The notes beneath the pieces were generated by a model. The model was not told the origin of the DNA. It made no database searches and saw nothing but the letters and a program-made list of their open reading frames with translations. Positions 1 to 4,749 of a stretch of 5,208 bases of DNA are shown here, piece by piece (position 1 is the stretch's first letter; each line of letters starts with the position of its first letter). The stretch spans positions 395-5,602 of the forward strand of contig JAVHXX010000315.1 of NCBI GenBank assembly GCA_031119595.1. Direction: 5' to 3'. The position numbers were made by a program, and so were the translations under genes. The DNA comes from Patulibacter sp. Lineage in GTDB: Bacteria > Actinomycetota > Thermoleophilia > Solirubrobacterales > Solirubrobacteraceae.

Positions 1-887
1 ACACGATCGCGTTCCACGACATCGCGGGCCTCGTCGCCGGCGCGTCGAAGGGCGAGGGCCTCGGCAACCAGTTCCTGAGCAACATCCGCGAGACCGACGC
101 GATCATGCACGTCGTCCGCTGCCACGGCGACGACAACGTGATCCACAGCGAGGGCTCCGTGAATCCGGCCCGCGACATCGAGACGATCGAGACGGAGCTG
201 ATCTTCGCCGACCTCGAGCAGGCCGAGAAGCGTCTGGAGCGCGTGATCCGCGCCGCGCGCGGCGGGGACAAGGCCGCCGTCGCCGAGAAGGACTGGCTCG
301 AGGAGCTCATCGCCGGCTACAACGCCGGCCGCCCCGCCCGCTTCACGCCGATGCCCGACGAGGTCGACAAGGGCCAGACGGTGCAGCCGCTCACCGCCAA
401 GCCGGTGCTGTTCGTCGCGAACGTCGACGAGGGCTCCGACGAGGTCCCCGCGGTCGTCGCCGAGCACGCCGCCAAGAACGACGCCAAGGCCGTCGCGATC
501 AGCTCGCGCATCGAAGCCGAGCTCGCCGAACTCGACGACGAGGAGGCGGCGATGATGCGCGAGGAACTCGGCGTCAGCGAGTCGGGGCTCGAGCGGGTCG
601 TCGCCGGGGCGTTCGCGCTCCTCGACCTCATCACGTTCTTCACCGTTGGCTCCGGCGTGCGCGGTCAGTCGTGGCACCTCAAGAACGGCCTCACGGTGTG
701 GCACGCCGCCGGCGAGATCCACGGCGACATCCAGAAGGGGTTCGTCCGCGCCGAGGTGGTCCGCTGGGACCAGCTCATCGAGGCCGGCGGGTACTCGCAG
801 TCGCGCGACAAGGGCACGCTGCGCATCGAGGGCCGCGACTACCTCATGCAGGATGGCGACGTGATCACCGTCAAGCACACCGGCTGA
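1..887 (+). CDS. ychF: Redox/ribosome-associated P-loop ATPase YchF (OLA1/Obg-like), 5' end missing
   Basis: This is the C-terminal 294 residues of YchF, read from base 3. The family consists of cytoplasmic Obg-like NTPases that bind ribosomes, usually prefer ATP to GTP, and have been linked to translation and oxidative stress responses. Visible in order: the G3 motif FHDIAGLVAGASKGEGLGNQ (residues 4-23 of the fragment), a His at fragment residue 48 in DNVIHSEGS (codon 144-146) that aligns with catalytic His114 of E. coli YchF, the helical coiled-coil insertion (about 60-115), the non-canonical G4 motif NVDE (140-143) that explains ATP preference, the G5-like region SSRIEAELAELDDEE, and the C-terminal TGS domain with AAGEIHGDIQKGFVRAEVV and DYLMQDGDVITV. 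By alignment with remembered E. coli YchF (363 aa), about 66 N-terminal residues including the P-loop lie upstream of the window, giving a full length near 360. The C-terminus ends ITVKHTG rather than the FRFNV-like end of many homologues. No truncation or frameshift is seen within the visible part. Confidence 0.97.
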   Translation, partial: TIAFHDIAGLVAGASKGEGLGNQFLSNIRETDAIMHVVRCHGDDNVIHSEGSVNPARDIETIETELIFADLEQAEKRLERVIRAARGGDKAAVAEKDWLEELIAGYNAGRPARFTPMPDEVDKGQTVQPLTAKPVLFVANVDEGSDEVPAVVAEHAAKNDAKAVAISSRIEAELAELDDEEAAMMREELGVSESGLERVVAGAFALLDLITFFTVGSGVRGQSWHLKNGLTVWHAAGEIHGDIQKGFVRAEVVRWDQLIEAGGYSQSRDKGTLRIEGRDYLMQDGDVITVKHTG

Positions 888-908
888 CCTCACCCTCTCC
901 GCACCTCC

Positions 909-932
909 GCCCGGACAACTCCCGATCCGGGC
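909..932 (+). terminator. Hairpin after ychF, possible U-tract-less terminator
   Basis: GCCCGGA (909-915) and TCCGGGC (926-932) form a perfect 7-bp GC-rich stem with a 10-base loop, 21 bases after the ychF stop. No T-run follows, as is common for terminators in high-GC actinobacteria, so termination is inferred from position and stem strength only. Confidence 0.45.
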
Positions 933-991
933 TGCGGAACCGCCGCACGCGAACACGGAAAACGCCTGATTTCCCGGCCGATCAGCGGGCG

Positions 992-997
992 TACGGT
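992..997 (+). promoter_or_regulatory. -10 element for leaderless transcription of the 89-aa membrane protein gene
   Basis: TACGGT fits the actinobacterial TANNNT -10 pattern. Its last base is followed by 6 bases and then ATG (1004), which places the expected transcription start at or next to the A of the start codon. No Shine-Dalgarno sequence at a normal distance is visible. No clear -35 is seen; a weak CTGATT lies 20 bases upstream. An imperfectly placed inverted repeat, GGAAA (957-961) and TTTCC (970-974), covers the -35 zone. Confidence 0.5.
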
Positions 998-1003
998 GGA
1001 TCC

Positions 1004-1273
1004 ATGACCACCGCGACCGCCTCCGCTGCCCGCCCCGACCAGGCTCTCCGCACCCGCTCCGCGGCCAGCACCCCCGAGCGCCCCGAGGCGCGTTCCGGCT
1101 GGGCGGCCCTCGACCGCGACACCCGACGCCTCGCGGTCGCGGCCGGCGTGTCGATCGTGTTCCTGCTCGCGGCGTTCCTCGCCCTCATCGCGATCCTCGG
1201 CGCCAACGGCCGCACCCAGCGCGCGTACTCCGCCGACCACCCCGTCGCCCCGGTCACGCGCCTCGCCCCGTAG
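1004..1273 (+). CDS. Small single-pass membrane protein, unknown function (89 aa)
   Basis: I do not recognise this protein. It has an Arg-, Ala- and Pro-rich N-terminal tail of about 42 residues with no predicted structure, one strongly hydrophobic helix at about residues 43-66 (LAVAAGVSIVFLLAAFLALI is its core), and a short polar tail of about 23 residues ending TRLAP. Many arginines before the helix (R38, R41, R42 immediately before it) predict the N-terminus inside the cell and the C-terminus outside. There is no signal-peptidase or lipobox motif that I can see. The ATG at 1004 is chosen over upstream in-frame starts because those would run through ychF and the hairpin, and because a -10 box lies exactly 6 bases before it. 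The codons have the same strong G/C third-position bias as the neighbours, which supports real coding. It is a hypothetical protein and may belong to a lineage-specific family. Confidence 0.7.
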   Translation: MTTATASAARPDQALRTRSAASTPERPEARSGWAALDRDTRRLAVAAGVSIVFLLAAFLALIAILGANGRTQRAYSADHPVAPVTRLAP

Positions 1274-1350
1274 GGCCCGGCGGCGCCACACCCGCACGAC
1301 GTCCGTCCGGGGGTGAGCGCACCACGTGGACGCCCGTCGCCGACATGGCT

Positions 1351-1356
1351 TAAGGT
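1351..1356 (+). promoter_or_regulatory. -10 element for leaderless transcription of the 74-aa membrane protein gene
   Basis: TAAGGT (TANNNT type) is followed by 7 bases and then ATG at 1364, again with no ribosome binding site between. The perfect palindrome CCACGTGG (1322-1329) lies just upstream, ending 21 bases before the -10 box; GTGGAC (1326-1331), which overlaps it, is the nearest -35-like sequence, with a long 19-base spacer. The palindrome could be an operator but is short enough to arise by chance. Confidence 0.5.
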
Positions 1357-1363
1357 CCGCGCC

Positions 1364-1588
1364 ATGAGCTCCCAACCGGCCACCCTCCACGACGACGACG
1401 ATGTCGACGTCAGCCTCGACCCGGCGACGCGCCGCAAGTTCCTGATCCTGCTCACCTTCTGCGCGCTGTGCGTGATCGCGGTCGCGATCTTCGTCGTCGC
1501 CGCGTCCGAGGATCCGAAGCACGTCGTCGAGCGGGTCCAGGACCAGCGCGACGCCGCCGTCTACCTCCTGCAGTCGGTCTTCGCCTAG
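1364..1588 (+). CDS. Small single-pass membrane protein, unknown function (74 aa)
   Basis: I do not recognise this protein. The N-terminal 22 residues are polar with an acidic run, HDDDDVDV (9-16). The positive cluster RRK (23-25) immediately precedes one hydrophobic helix (about 26-47, containing TFCALCVIAVAIFVV with two cysteines). After it comes a 26-residue charged, probably amphipathic helix, EDPKHVVERVQDQRDAAVYL (49-68), ending VFA. The positive-inside pattern predicts the N-terminus in the cytoplasm and the C-terminal helix outside. An in-frame GTG at 1313 would add 17 residues, but it would lie upstream of the -10 box at 1351, so the ATG at 1364 is preferred. The gene has its own promoter and is followed by a strong hairpin, so it is probably transcribed alone. 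It shares topology but no evident sequence similarity with the 89-aa protein upstream. Confidence 0.68.
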   Translation: MSSQPATLHDDDDVDVSLDPATRRKFLILLTFCALCVIAVAIFVVAASEDPKHVVERVQDQRDAAVYLLQSVFA

Positions 1589-1634
1589 CGCGACCGACGT
1601 GGCCGCGGTCCCGGGCGACCGGGCCGCGTGCGCA

Positions 1635-1658
1635 CGCGTCCGGGTGGGCCCGGACGCG
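1635..1658 (+). terminator. Strong GC hairpin terminator after the 74-aa protein gene
   Basis: CGCGTCCGGG (1635-1644) and CCCGGACGCG (1649-1658) pair perfectly over 10 bp with a TGGG loop, 46 bases after the stop at 1588. This is the strongest inverted repeat in the window. No T-run follows. Its place between a gene end and a new promoter (1687) supports a terminator acting on the upstream transcript. Confidence 0.65.
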
Positions 1659-1663
1659 CACCG

Positions 1664-1679
1664 GCCCTGCTGACAGGGC
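1664..1679 (+). terminator. Second short hairpin just upstream of the cupredoxin-like gene promoter
   Basis: GCCCTG (1664-1669) and CAGGGC (1674-1679) form a 6-bp stem with a CTGA loop, directly after the 10-bp hairpin and 7 bases before the -10 box at 1687. It may be part of a tandem terminator or, because it covers the -35 region of the next promoter, an operator. It could also be chance in GC-rich DNA. Confidence 0.35.
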
Positions 1680-1686
1680 GTCAAGT

Positions 1687-1692
1687 TAGGCT
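1687..1692 (+). promoter_or_regulatory. -10 element for leaderless transcription of the cupredoxin-like gene
   Basis: TAGGCT (TANNNT type) is followed by 6 bases and then ATG at 1699. The purine run GGAAG (1693-1697) ends one base before the ATG, too close to act as a Shine-Dalgarno sequence, so leaderless initiation is the better reading. CTGACA (1670-1675) resembles a -35 element but is only 11 bases upstream and lies in the hairpin, so it is not credited. Confidence 0.55.
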
Positions 1693-1698
1693 GGAAGC

Positions 1699-2451
1699 AT
1701 GGTCCCCAGCCTCGAGGCCCCCACGCAGATCCAGCCCTCGGCCCCTGCCCCGCCGGACCAGGGCCTCACGCCCCGTGAGCGCACGCCGGTCATCGGCGGC
1801 CCCGGCGGCGGCCCGCCGCGCCCGCCGAAGCGCCGCACCGGTGGCGGAGGCAACGGCGGTGACGGTGAGGAGCCCGGCGGCCCGGGCGACGACGCCGCCC
1901 GCAAGCGCCTCACCCTCGTGGTCGCCGGGGTCGGGATCATCGTGCTCGTGGTGCTGTTCGCGCTGCTCTCCGGCGGCGGCAACGACGATGCCACCGTGAC
2001 CACGCCCGCCGGCCTCCCCGTCGCCACGCAGAGCCAGGCCAAGGCGGCCGCGGCCTCGACCTCCCCCACGCCGACGCCGGCCAGCAGCGCCACGCCGACG
2101 CCGAGCGCCACGCCCGCGCCCTCGACCCCGGCGTCCGGCTCGACGACGCCCGCGACCAGCCCGGGCGGATCAGGCGGCGGCGTCTCCGTCGACGGCGGCA
2201 CCGCGACCAGCGGACCGCTCCTGCAGTCCGGTTCCGTCACCAAGATCAAGGTGAAGCAGGGCGACACCGTCACCTTCCAGGTCAAGTCGGACACCGCCCA
2301 GGAAGTCCACGTCCACGGCTACGACAACAAATACGACGTCGCCGCGGGCCAGACCAAGACCATCAGCTTCCCCGCCACCATCACGGGCATCTTCGAGATC
2401 GAGTTCGAGGACACGAGCACGCAGATCGGCGAGCTCACCGTCGAACCGTAG
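1699..2451 (+). CDS. Membrane-anchored protein with extracytoplasmic cupredoxin-like domain (250 aa)
   Basis: The layout is a disordered Pro/Gly-rich cytoplasmic tail (1-67, with PPRPPKRRTGGGG), a single membrane helix (71-90, LTLVVAGVGIIVLVVLFALL) preceded by RKR, a Ser/Thr/Ala/Pro linker (about 98-170, with repeated TPTP-type units), and a C-terminal beta-rich domain (about 175-250). The last domain has the cupredoxin-fold signature of GSVTKIKVKQGDTVTFQV, then EVHVHGYDNKYDV, then a final strand GELTVEP, typical of small cupredoxin-like domains found in actinobacteria. The domain has only two histidines (H204, H206) and no Cys or Met, so the classical type-1 copper site (2 His, Cys, Met) is absent and electron transfer is doubtful. 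Metal binding through the HVH pair or a purely structural role are both possible. Arginines and lysines before the helix place the folded domain outside the cell. Single gene with its own promoter, facing a CGNR regulator gene across 23 bp. The fold is fairly sure; the function is unknown. Confidence 0.85.
   Translation: MVPSLEAPTQIQPSAPAPPDQGLTPRERTPVIGGPGGGPPRPPKRRTGGGGNGGDGEEPGGPGDDAARKRLTLVVAGVGIIVLVVLFALLSGGGNDDATVTTPAGLPVATQSQAKAAAASTSPTPTPASSATPTPSATPAPSTPASGSTTPATSPGGSGGGVSVDGGTATSGPLLQSGSVTKIKVKQGDTVTFQVKSDTAQEVHVHGYDNKYDVAAGQTKTISFPATITGIFEIEFEDTSTQIGELTVEP
2059..2133 (+). repeat. Low-complexity Ser/Thr/Pro/Ala linker region with short direct repeats
   Basis: This stretch encodes residues 121-145 of the cupredoxin-like protein, built from TPTPASS, TPTPS and TPAPSTP units. 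At DNA level CACGCCGACGCCG occurs at 2067-2079 and again at 2091-2103, a 24-base period. It is a flexible spacer between membrane and folded domain, possibly O-glycosylated in the manner of other Pro/Thr-rich actinobacterial surface proteins (inference), and its length probably varies between strains. Confidence 0.6.
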
Positions 2452-2474
2452 GCGGCTGCGGGGGCCGGCGGGAC

Positions 2475-3077
2475 CTAGGAGGCTTGGGTTCGCTTCTTCT
2501 CGCGATGCTTGCGTTGGCGGTTGCGGTCTCCGCAGCGGGCGTCCTCGCACCAGCGGCGTTGGCCGGGCCGTGAGACGTCCACGAAGGGGACGCCGCAGTC
2601 GTCCGAGGCGCAGGTGCGCAGACGGCCCGCGAGGAACGGATCGCGGAGCAGTTCGATCGCGTCACGGGCGATCACGGAGAGCGCCTGAGACGTGGTGGGT
2701 TCGAGCCATGACTCGGTCGTGAGTTGCGGGATGAGCGGGGGTTTCGCCGCCATCGCGTCGATGACCTGACGATCTTCGACCCGCACGAGCGTCTGCGTGA
2801 GCACGGCCTGGATGGCGTGCCAGATCGACCAACGGAGACGACGCGCGTCGAGGTAGTCGGCTGGCGTCGACCGGGTCCAGACGGCGAGCTGCGACCACGC
2901 GAGCCACACGTCGAGCTCGGCCGGCGACGGCGTCCGCTCGAGGTGGGCGTACTCGTCGCCCTCGAGCCCGGTGAGCGCGAGGTCGATGCTCAGGCGGCCG
3001 GTGTTGCGGAAGTCACGGTCGAGGCCGATGCCGAGGGTCCCGACGACCCCGTTCGTGGGCAGATGCACTTGCGTCAT
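2475..3077 (-). CDS. CGNR zinc-finger / ABATE-domain putative transcriptional regulator (200 aa)
   Basis: The N-terminal part (about 25-145) matches the ABATE-type domain: GRLSIDLALTG near the start, then a helical region with AELDVWLAWSQLAVW and ARRLRWSIWHAIQAV. The C-terminal part (about 150-196) is a CGNR-type zinc finger: RLRTCASDDCGVPFVDVSR followed by RRWCEDARCGDRNRQRKHR. Four cysteines (C156, C161, C177, C182) give the expected CX4C...CX4C metal site, and the basic tail could contact nucleic acid. The name-giving CGNR is CGDR here. Length is normal for the family, whose members are predicted regulators with little experimental work. The ATG at 3077 is chosen because an -10-like TAGCAT lies 11 bases upstream and no other start gives a better N-terminus. 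It lies 55 bp after a TetR gene on the same strand, but a hairpin and the -10-like box between them suggest separate transcription. Confidence 0.9.
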   Translation of the reverse strand: MTQVHLPTNGVVGTLGIGLDRDFRNTGRLSIDLALTGLEGDEYAHLERTPSPAELDVWLAWSQLAVWTRSTPADYLDARRLRWSIWHAIQAVLTQTLVRVEDRQVIDAMAAKPPLIPQLTTESWLEPTTSQALSVIARDAIELLRDPFLAGRLRTCASDDCGVPFVDVSRPGQRRWCEDARCGDRNRQRKHREKKRTQAS

Positions 3078-3088
3078 GGGTCCGACGC

Positions 3089-3094
3089 ATGCTA
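3089..3094 (-). promoter_or_regulatory. Possible -10 element for the CGNR regulator gene
   Basis: Read on the minus strand this is TAGCAT, 11 bases before the ATG at 3077, which would give a leader of only about 4-5 bases. TTGACT (minus strand, 3099-3094) overlaps it and resembles a -35 element but has no -10 at the right distance. The call rests on agreement with the other TANNNT boxes in the window. Confidence 0.35.
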
Positions 3095-3101
3095 GTCAAC
3101 C

Positions 3102-3118
3102 GCGCCCGCGACGGGCGC
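3102..3118 (-). terminator. Hairpin between TetR and CGNR genes
   Basis: GCGCCCG (3102-3108) and CGGGCGC (3112-3118) pair over 7 bp with a 3-base loop, starting 14 bases beyond the TetR stop codon. There is no T-run. Its position supports termination of the TetR transcript before the CGNR promoter; being symmetric, it could also be a protein-binding site. Confidence 0.45.
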
Positions 3119-3132
3119 AGACTCCCCTGCAA

Positions 3133-3753
3133 TCAGGCGGGATCCGGCGTGCCGCGCCGGGCGACCACGAGGACGTCGTCGACGAGTTGGTCGAGGACGG
3201 CCTGGTCGAGCGGGCCCCCGGTGACGAGGGCGCGCATCCACACGGTGGCGCCGAGCAACTCGAGCACGCGGAACGCGTCGCGCTGCGGCGGGATCTCGCC
3301 GCGGTCGACGGCACGGCCGATGATGCGATCCGCGTTCTCCTGACGCAGGTCCCAGTGCTTCGTGCGGATCGCGACCTGCTCGTCCTCGGGGAGCGCGAGC
3401 ATGCTGCGGATGAGCACCCGCACCTGCGGGTTGGAGAAACCCGTGGCGAGCGACTGCGCGATCTGACGCAGGTCGGTCTCGAGCGCACCGGTGTCGGGAT
3501 CCGGGACCGCCATCGCGGTCATGTCGACGAGGACATCGGCGACGAGCTTCGGCTTCGTCGCCCACCGGCGGTTGACGGTGCTGAGGGCGACGTCGGCCTT
3601 CTTCGCCACCGACGAGAGCGTCAGGCCGCCGTAGCCGGACTCGAGGAGCTCGGCGATCGTCGCCTCGAAGATCGCCGCGCGAACGCGCTCGCTACGGCCA
3701 CCCGTGCGGGCCCCCGTGGTGACGCGCCCCGGTTTGCTCGTGGCCGTCGACAT
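3133..3753 (-). CDS. TetR/AcrR-family transcriptional regulator (206 aa)
   Basis: The N-terminal DNA-binding domain spans about residues 21-75: RVRAAIFEATIAELLESGY, then the helix-turn-helix LTLSSVAKKADVALSTVNRR and WATKPKLVADVL. The remainder is an all-helical ligand-binding and dimerisation domain with the RGEIPPQRDAF element (151-161) and a MRALVTGGPLDQAVLDQL tail, matching the TetR C-terminal class seen in many actinobacterial AcrR-like regulators. The ATG at 3753 is preferred over the upstream in-frame ATG at 3804, since a near-consensus TATAGT box lies 9 bases before it and would fall inside the coding region otherwise; the extra 17 residues (AISRSGRAARPYSS and so on) look like translated promoter DNA. 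Such proteins usually repress their own gene or a neighbour in response to a small molecule. No transporter or enzyme target is adjacent here, so the effector and target are unknown. Confidence 0.92.
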   Translation of the reverse strand: MSTATSKPGRVTTGARTGGRSERVRAAIFEATIAELLESGYGGLTLSSVAKKADVALSTVNRRWATKPKLVADVLVDMTAMAVPDPDTGALETDLRQIAQSLATGFSNPQVRVLIRSMLALPEDEQVAIRTKHWDLRQENADRIIGRAVDRGEIPPQRDAFRVLELLGATVWMRALVTGGPLDQAVLDQLVDDVLVVARRGTPDPA

Positions 3754-3762
3754 CCCGCCGGA

Positions 3763-3768
3763 ACTATA
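3763..3768 (-). promoter_or_regulatory. -10 element for the internal TetR gene
   Basis: On the minus strand this reads TATAGT, one base from the TATAAT consensus and the best -10 box in the window. Nine bases separate it from the ATG at 3753, so the transcript would be leaderless or carry 2-3 leader bases. No good -35 is seen. The palindrome GGCGCGCC (3778-3785) lies in the spacer and could bind a regulator. Confidence 0.55.
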
Positions 3769-3783
3769 CGGTCGCGCGGCGCG

Positions 3784-3811
3784 CCCGCTCCGCGAAATGG
3801 CCATGAGCGGG
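3784..3811. promoter_or_regulatory. Inverted repeat upstream of TetR gene: candidate operator or exonuclease terminator
   Basis: Seven-base arms CCCGCTC (3785-3790 region, starting at 3784) and GAGCGGG (3805-3811) flank a 14-base centre that itself contains the palindrome ATGGCCAT (3797-3804). The element sits in the 81-bp gap between the exonuclease stop and the TetR start, just upstream of the TATAGT box. TetR regulators commonly bind such dyads next to their own promoter, so an autoregulatory operator is plausible; a terminator for the exonuclease transcript is the alternative. Confidence 0.35.
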
Positions 3812-3834
3812 GTGAACGGACCTGGAAACCGGTG

Positions 3835-4749
3835 CTACACGCGCCGGTCGAGCGCCTCGGCGAGACGCACCATCCCGCGCTCCGCGGCAGCCTTCGAACC
3901 CATCGCCCAGTCGGTCTCCTGGTCCTCAGGCCGCTCGACCGCGACGGGTTGCAGCTGGGCGACCTCGAGGTAGATCCGGAGGTCGTCGGCGCTGCCCGCG
4001 ATGCTCTGCGCCCGCTTGAGACTGAGCGGGCTGACGGGCTTCTCGTCGCCGGAGGCGATCGCCTCGGCCTTCGCGATCACGCGTTCCAGCGTCAGGTACT
4101 CGGCGAGCAGCGCGGCGGCGGTCTTCGCGCCGATGCCGGCGGCACCGGGGATGCCGTCGGAGGTGTCGCCGCGGAGGGCAATCAACTCGGGCACCTGACT
4201 CGGCGCGCAGCCGATCCAGTCACCGACACCCGCGGGCGTGACGGTCGCGACGCCCTTGTCGCGGCCCTGCGGGAAGCGCACGTGGACGTTGGCGGTGACG
4301 CACTGGAAGAGGTCACGGTCGCCGGTGACGAGGCGGGCCGGGCTCTTCGCCGCGTGCTCGAGCTTGGCGTAGGCGCCGAGGAGGTCGTCGGCCTCGAGGG
4401 TCGAGTGCTGCGACACGCGCCAGCCGAGCAGCGCACACACCTCGGCGGCCTGCTCGAACTGCGGGCGGAGGTCCTCCGGCATCGGGTCGCGGTGCGCGTG
4501 GTACTGCGGCAGCAGCTCGACGCGGTAGCTCGCCTCCTCCGCACCGAAGCAGATCACCACCGCGCGCGGGCCGCCGATGCCCTCCTGCGGATCCACGCAC
4601 GCGTCGATTTCGTTCATGACGAACCGGATGAAGCCGAGGACCGCGCCGACGGGCTTCCCGTCGGTGCCGAGGATGTCCGACGGCATCGCGAAGTAGGAGC
4701 GGTAGAGGATCGACGGGGCGTCGACGACGAGGAGCGGGCCGGTGGTCAC
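3835..4749 (-). CDS. Stand-alone 5'-3' exonuclease, FEN / PolA N-terminal family (304 aa)
   Basis: The family removes 5' flaps and RNA primers using two metal ions held by conserved acids. Visible in order: LLVVDAPSILYRSYFAMP with D10; GKPVGAVLGFIRFV; VVICFGAEEASYRVELLPQY; the arch region; STLEADDLLGAYAKL with E119, D121, D122; LVTGDRDLFQCV with D144, D146; ALRGDTSDGIPG with D195, D198; and the helix-three-turn-helix GAAGIGAKTAAALLAEY (202-218). These match Taq polymerase D18, E117, D119, D120, D142, D144, D188 and D191. Two positions differ: the Asp equivalent to Taq D67 is G69, and the Lys of the usual YKxxR motif is H84 (YHAHR). Length fits actinobacterial proteins carrying only the exonuclease domain, separate from DNA polymerase I. 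The start is GTG at 4749, which overlaps the stop of the upstream TetR gene, so translation is probably coupled. Likely role is DNA repair or Okazaki processing alongside PolA. Confidence 0.93.
   Translation of the reverse strand: MTTGPLLVVDAPSILYRSYFAMPSDILGTDGKPVGAVLGFIRFVMNEIDACVDPQEGIGGPRAVVICFGAEEASYRVELLPQYHAHRDPMPEDLRPQFEQAAEVCALLGWRVSQHSTLEADDLLGAYAKLEHAAKSPARLVTGDRDLFQCVTANVHVRFPQGRDKGVATVTPAGVGDWIGCAPSQVPELIALRGDTSDGIPGAAGIGAKTAAALLAEYLTLERVIAKAEAIASGDEKPVSPLSLKRAQSIAGSADDLRIYLEVAQLQPVAVERPEDQETDWAMGSKAAAERGMVRLAEALDRRV
4746..4749 (-). other. GTGA stop/start overlap coupling TetR and exonuclease genes
   Basis: On the minus strand GTG (4749-4747) starts the exonuclease and TGA (4748-4746) ends the TetR gene. 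The 4-base overlap implies one transcript and translational re-initiation. The purine-rich GGGTTGGGCGG just before it could help but is not a clear Shine-Dalgarno sequence. Confidence 0.8.

Noticed and set aside
1313..1363. Upstream GTG start at 1313 for the 74-aa membrane protein
   Set aside because: It lies upstream of the TAAGGT box at 1351 and would add an Arg/Pro-rich stretch with no family support.
1670..1675. CTGACA as the -35 element of the cupredoxin-like gene promoter
   Set aside because: Only 11 bases separate it from the -10 box, far below the 16-19 normally needed, and it is part of a hairpin.
890..1684. A 264-codon minus-strand open frame opposite the two small membrane protein genes
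   Set aside because: Arg/Gly/Ala-rich low-complexity translation without motifs. The plus strand has well-formed membrane proteins with matching -10 boxes in the same place.
1686..2294. A 202-codon minus-strand open frame opposite the cupredoxin-like gene
   Set aside because: It is the complement of the Pro/Gly/Thr-rich tail and linker, and its own Pro/Gly/Val richness follows from that. No start signal or domain is visible.
3751..3804. Longer TetR start at the ATG at 3804
   Set aside because: It would place the near-consensus TATAGT box inside the coding region and add 17 residues unlike a TetR N-terminus; the ATG at 3753 has correct leaderless spacing.
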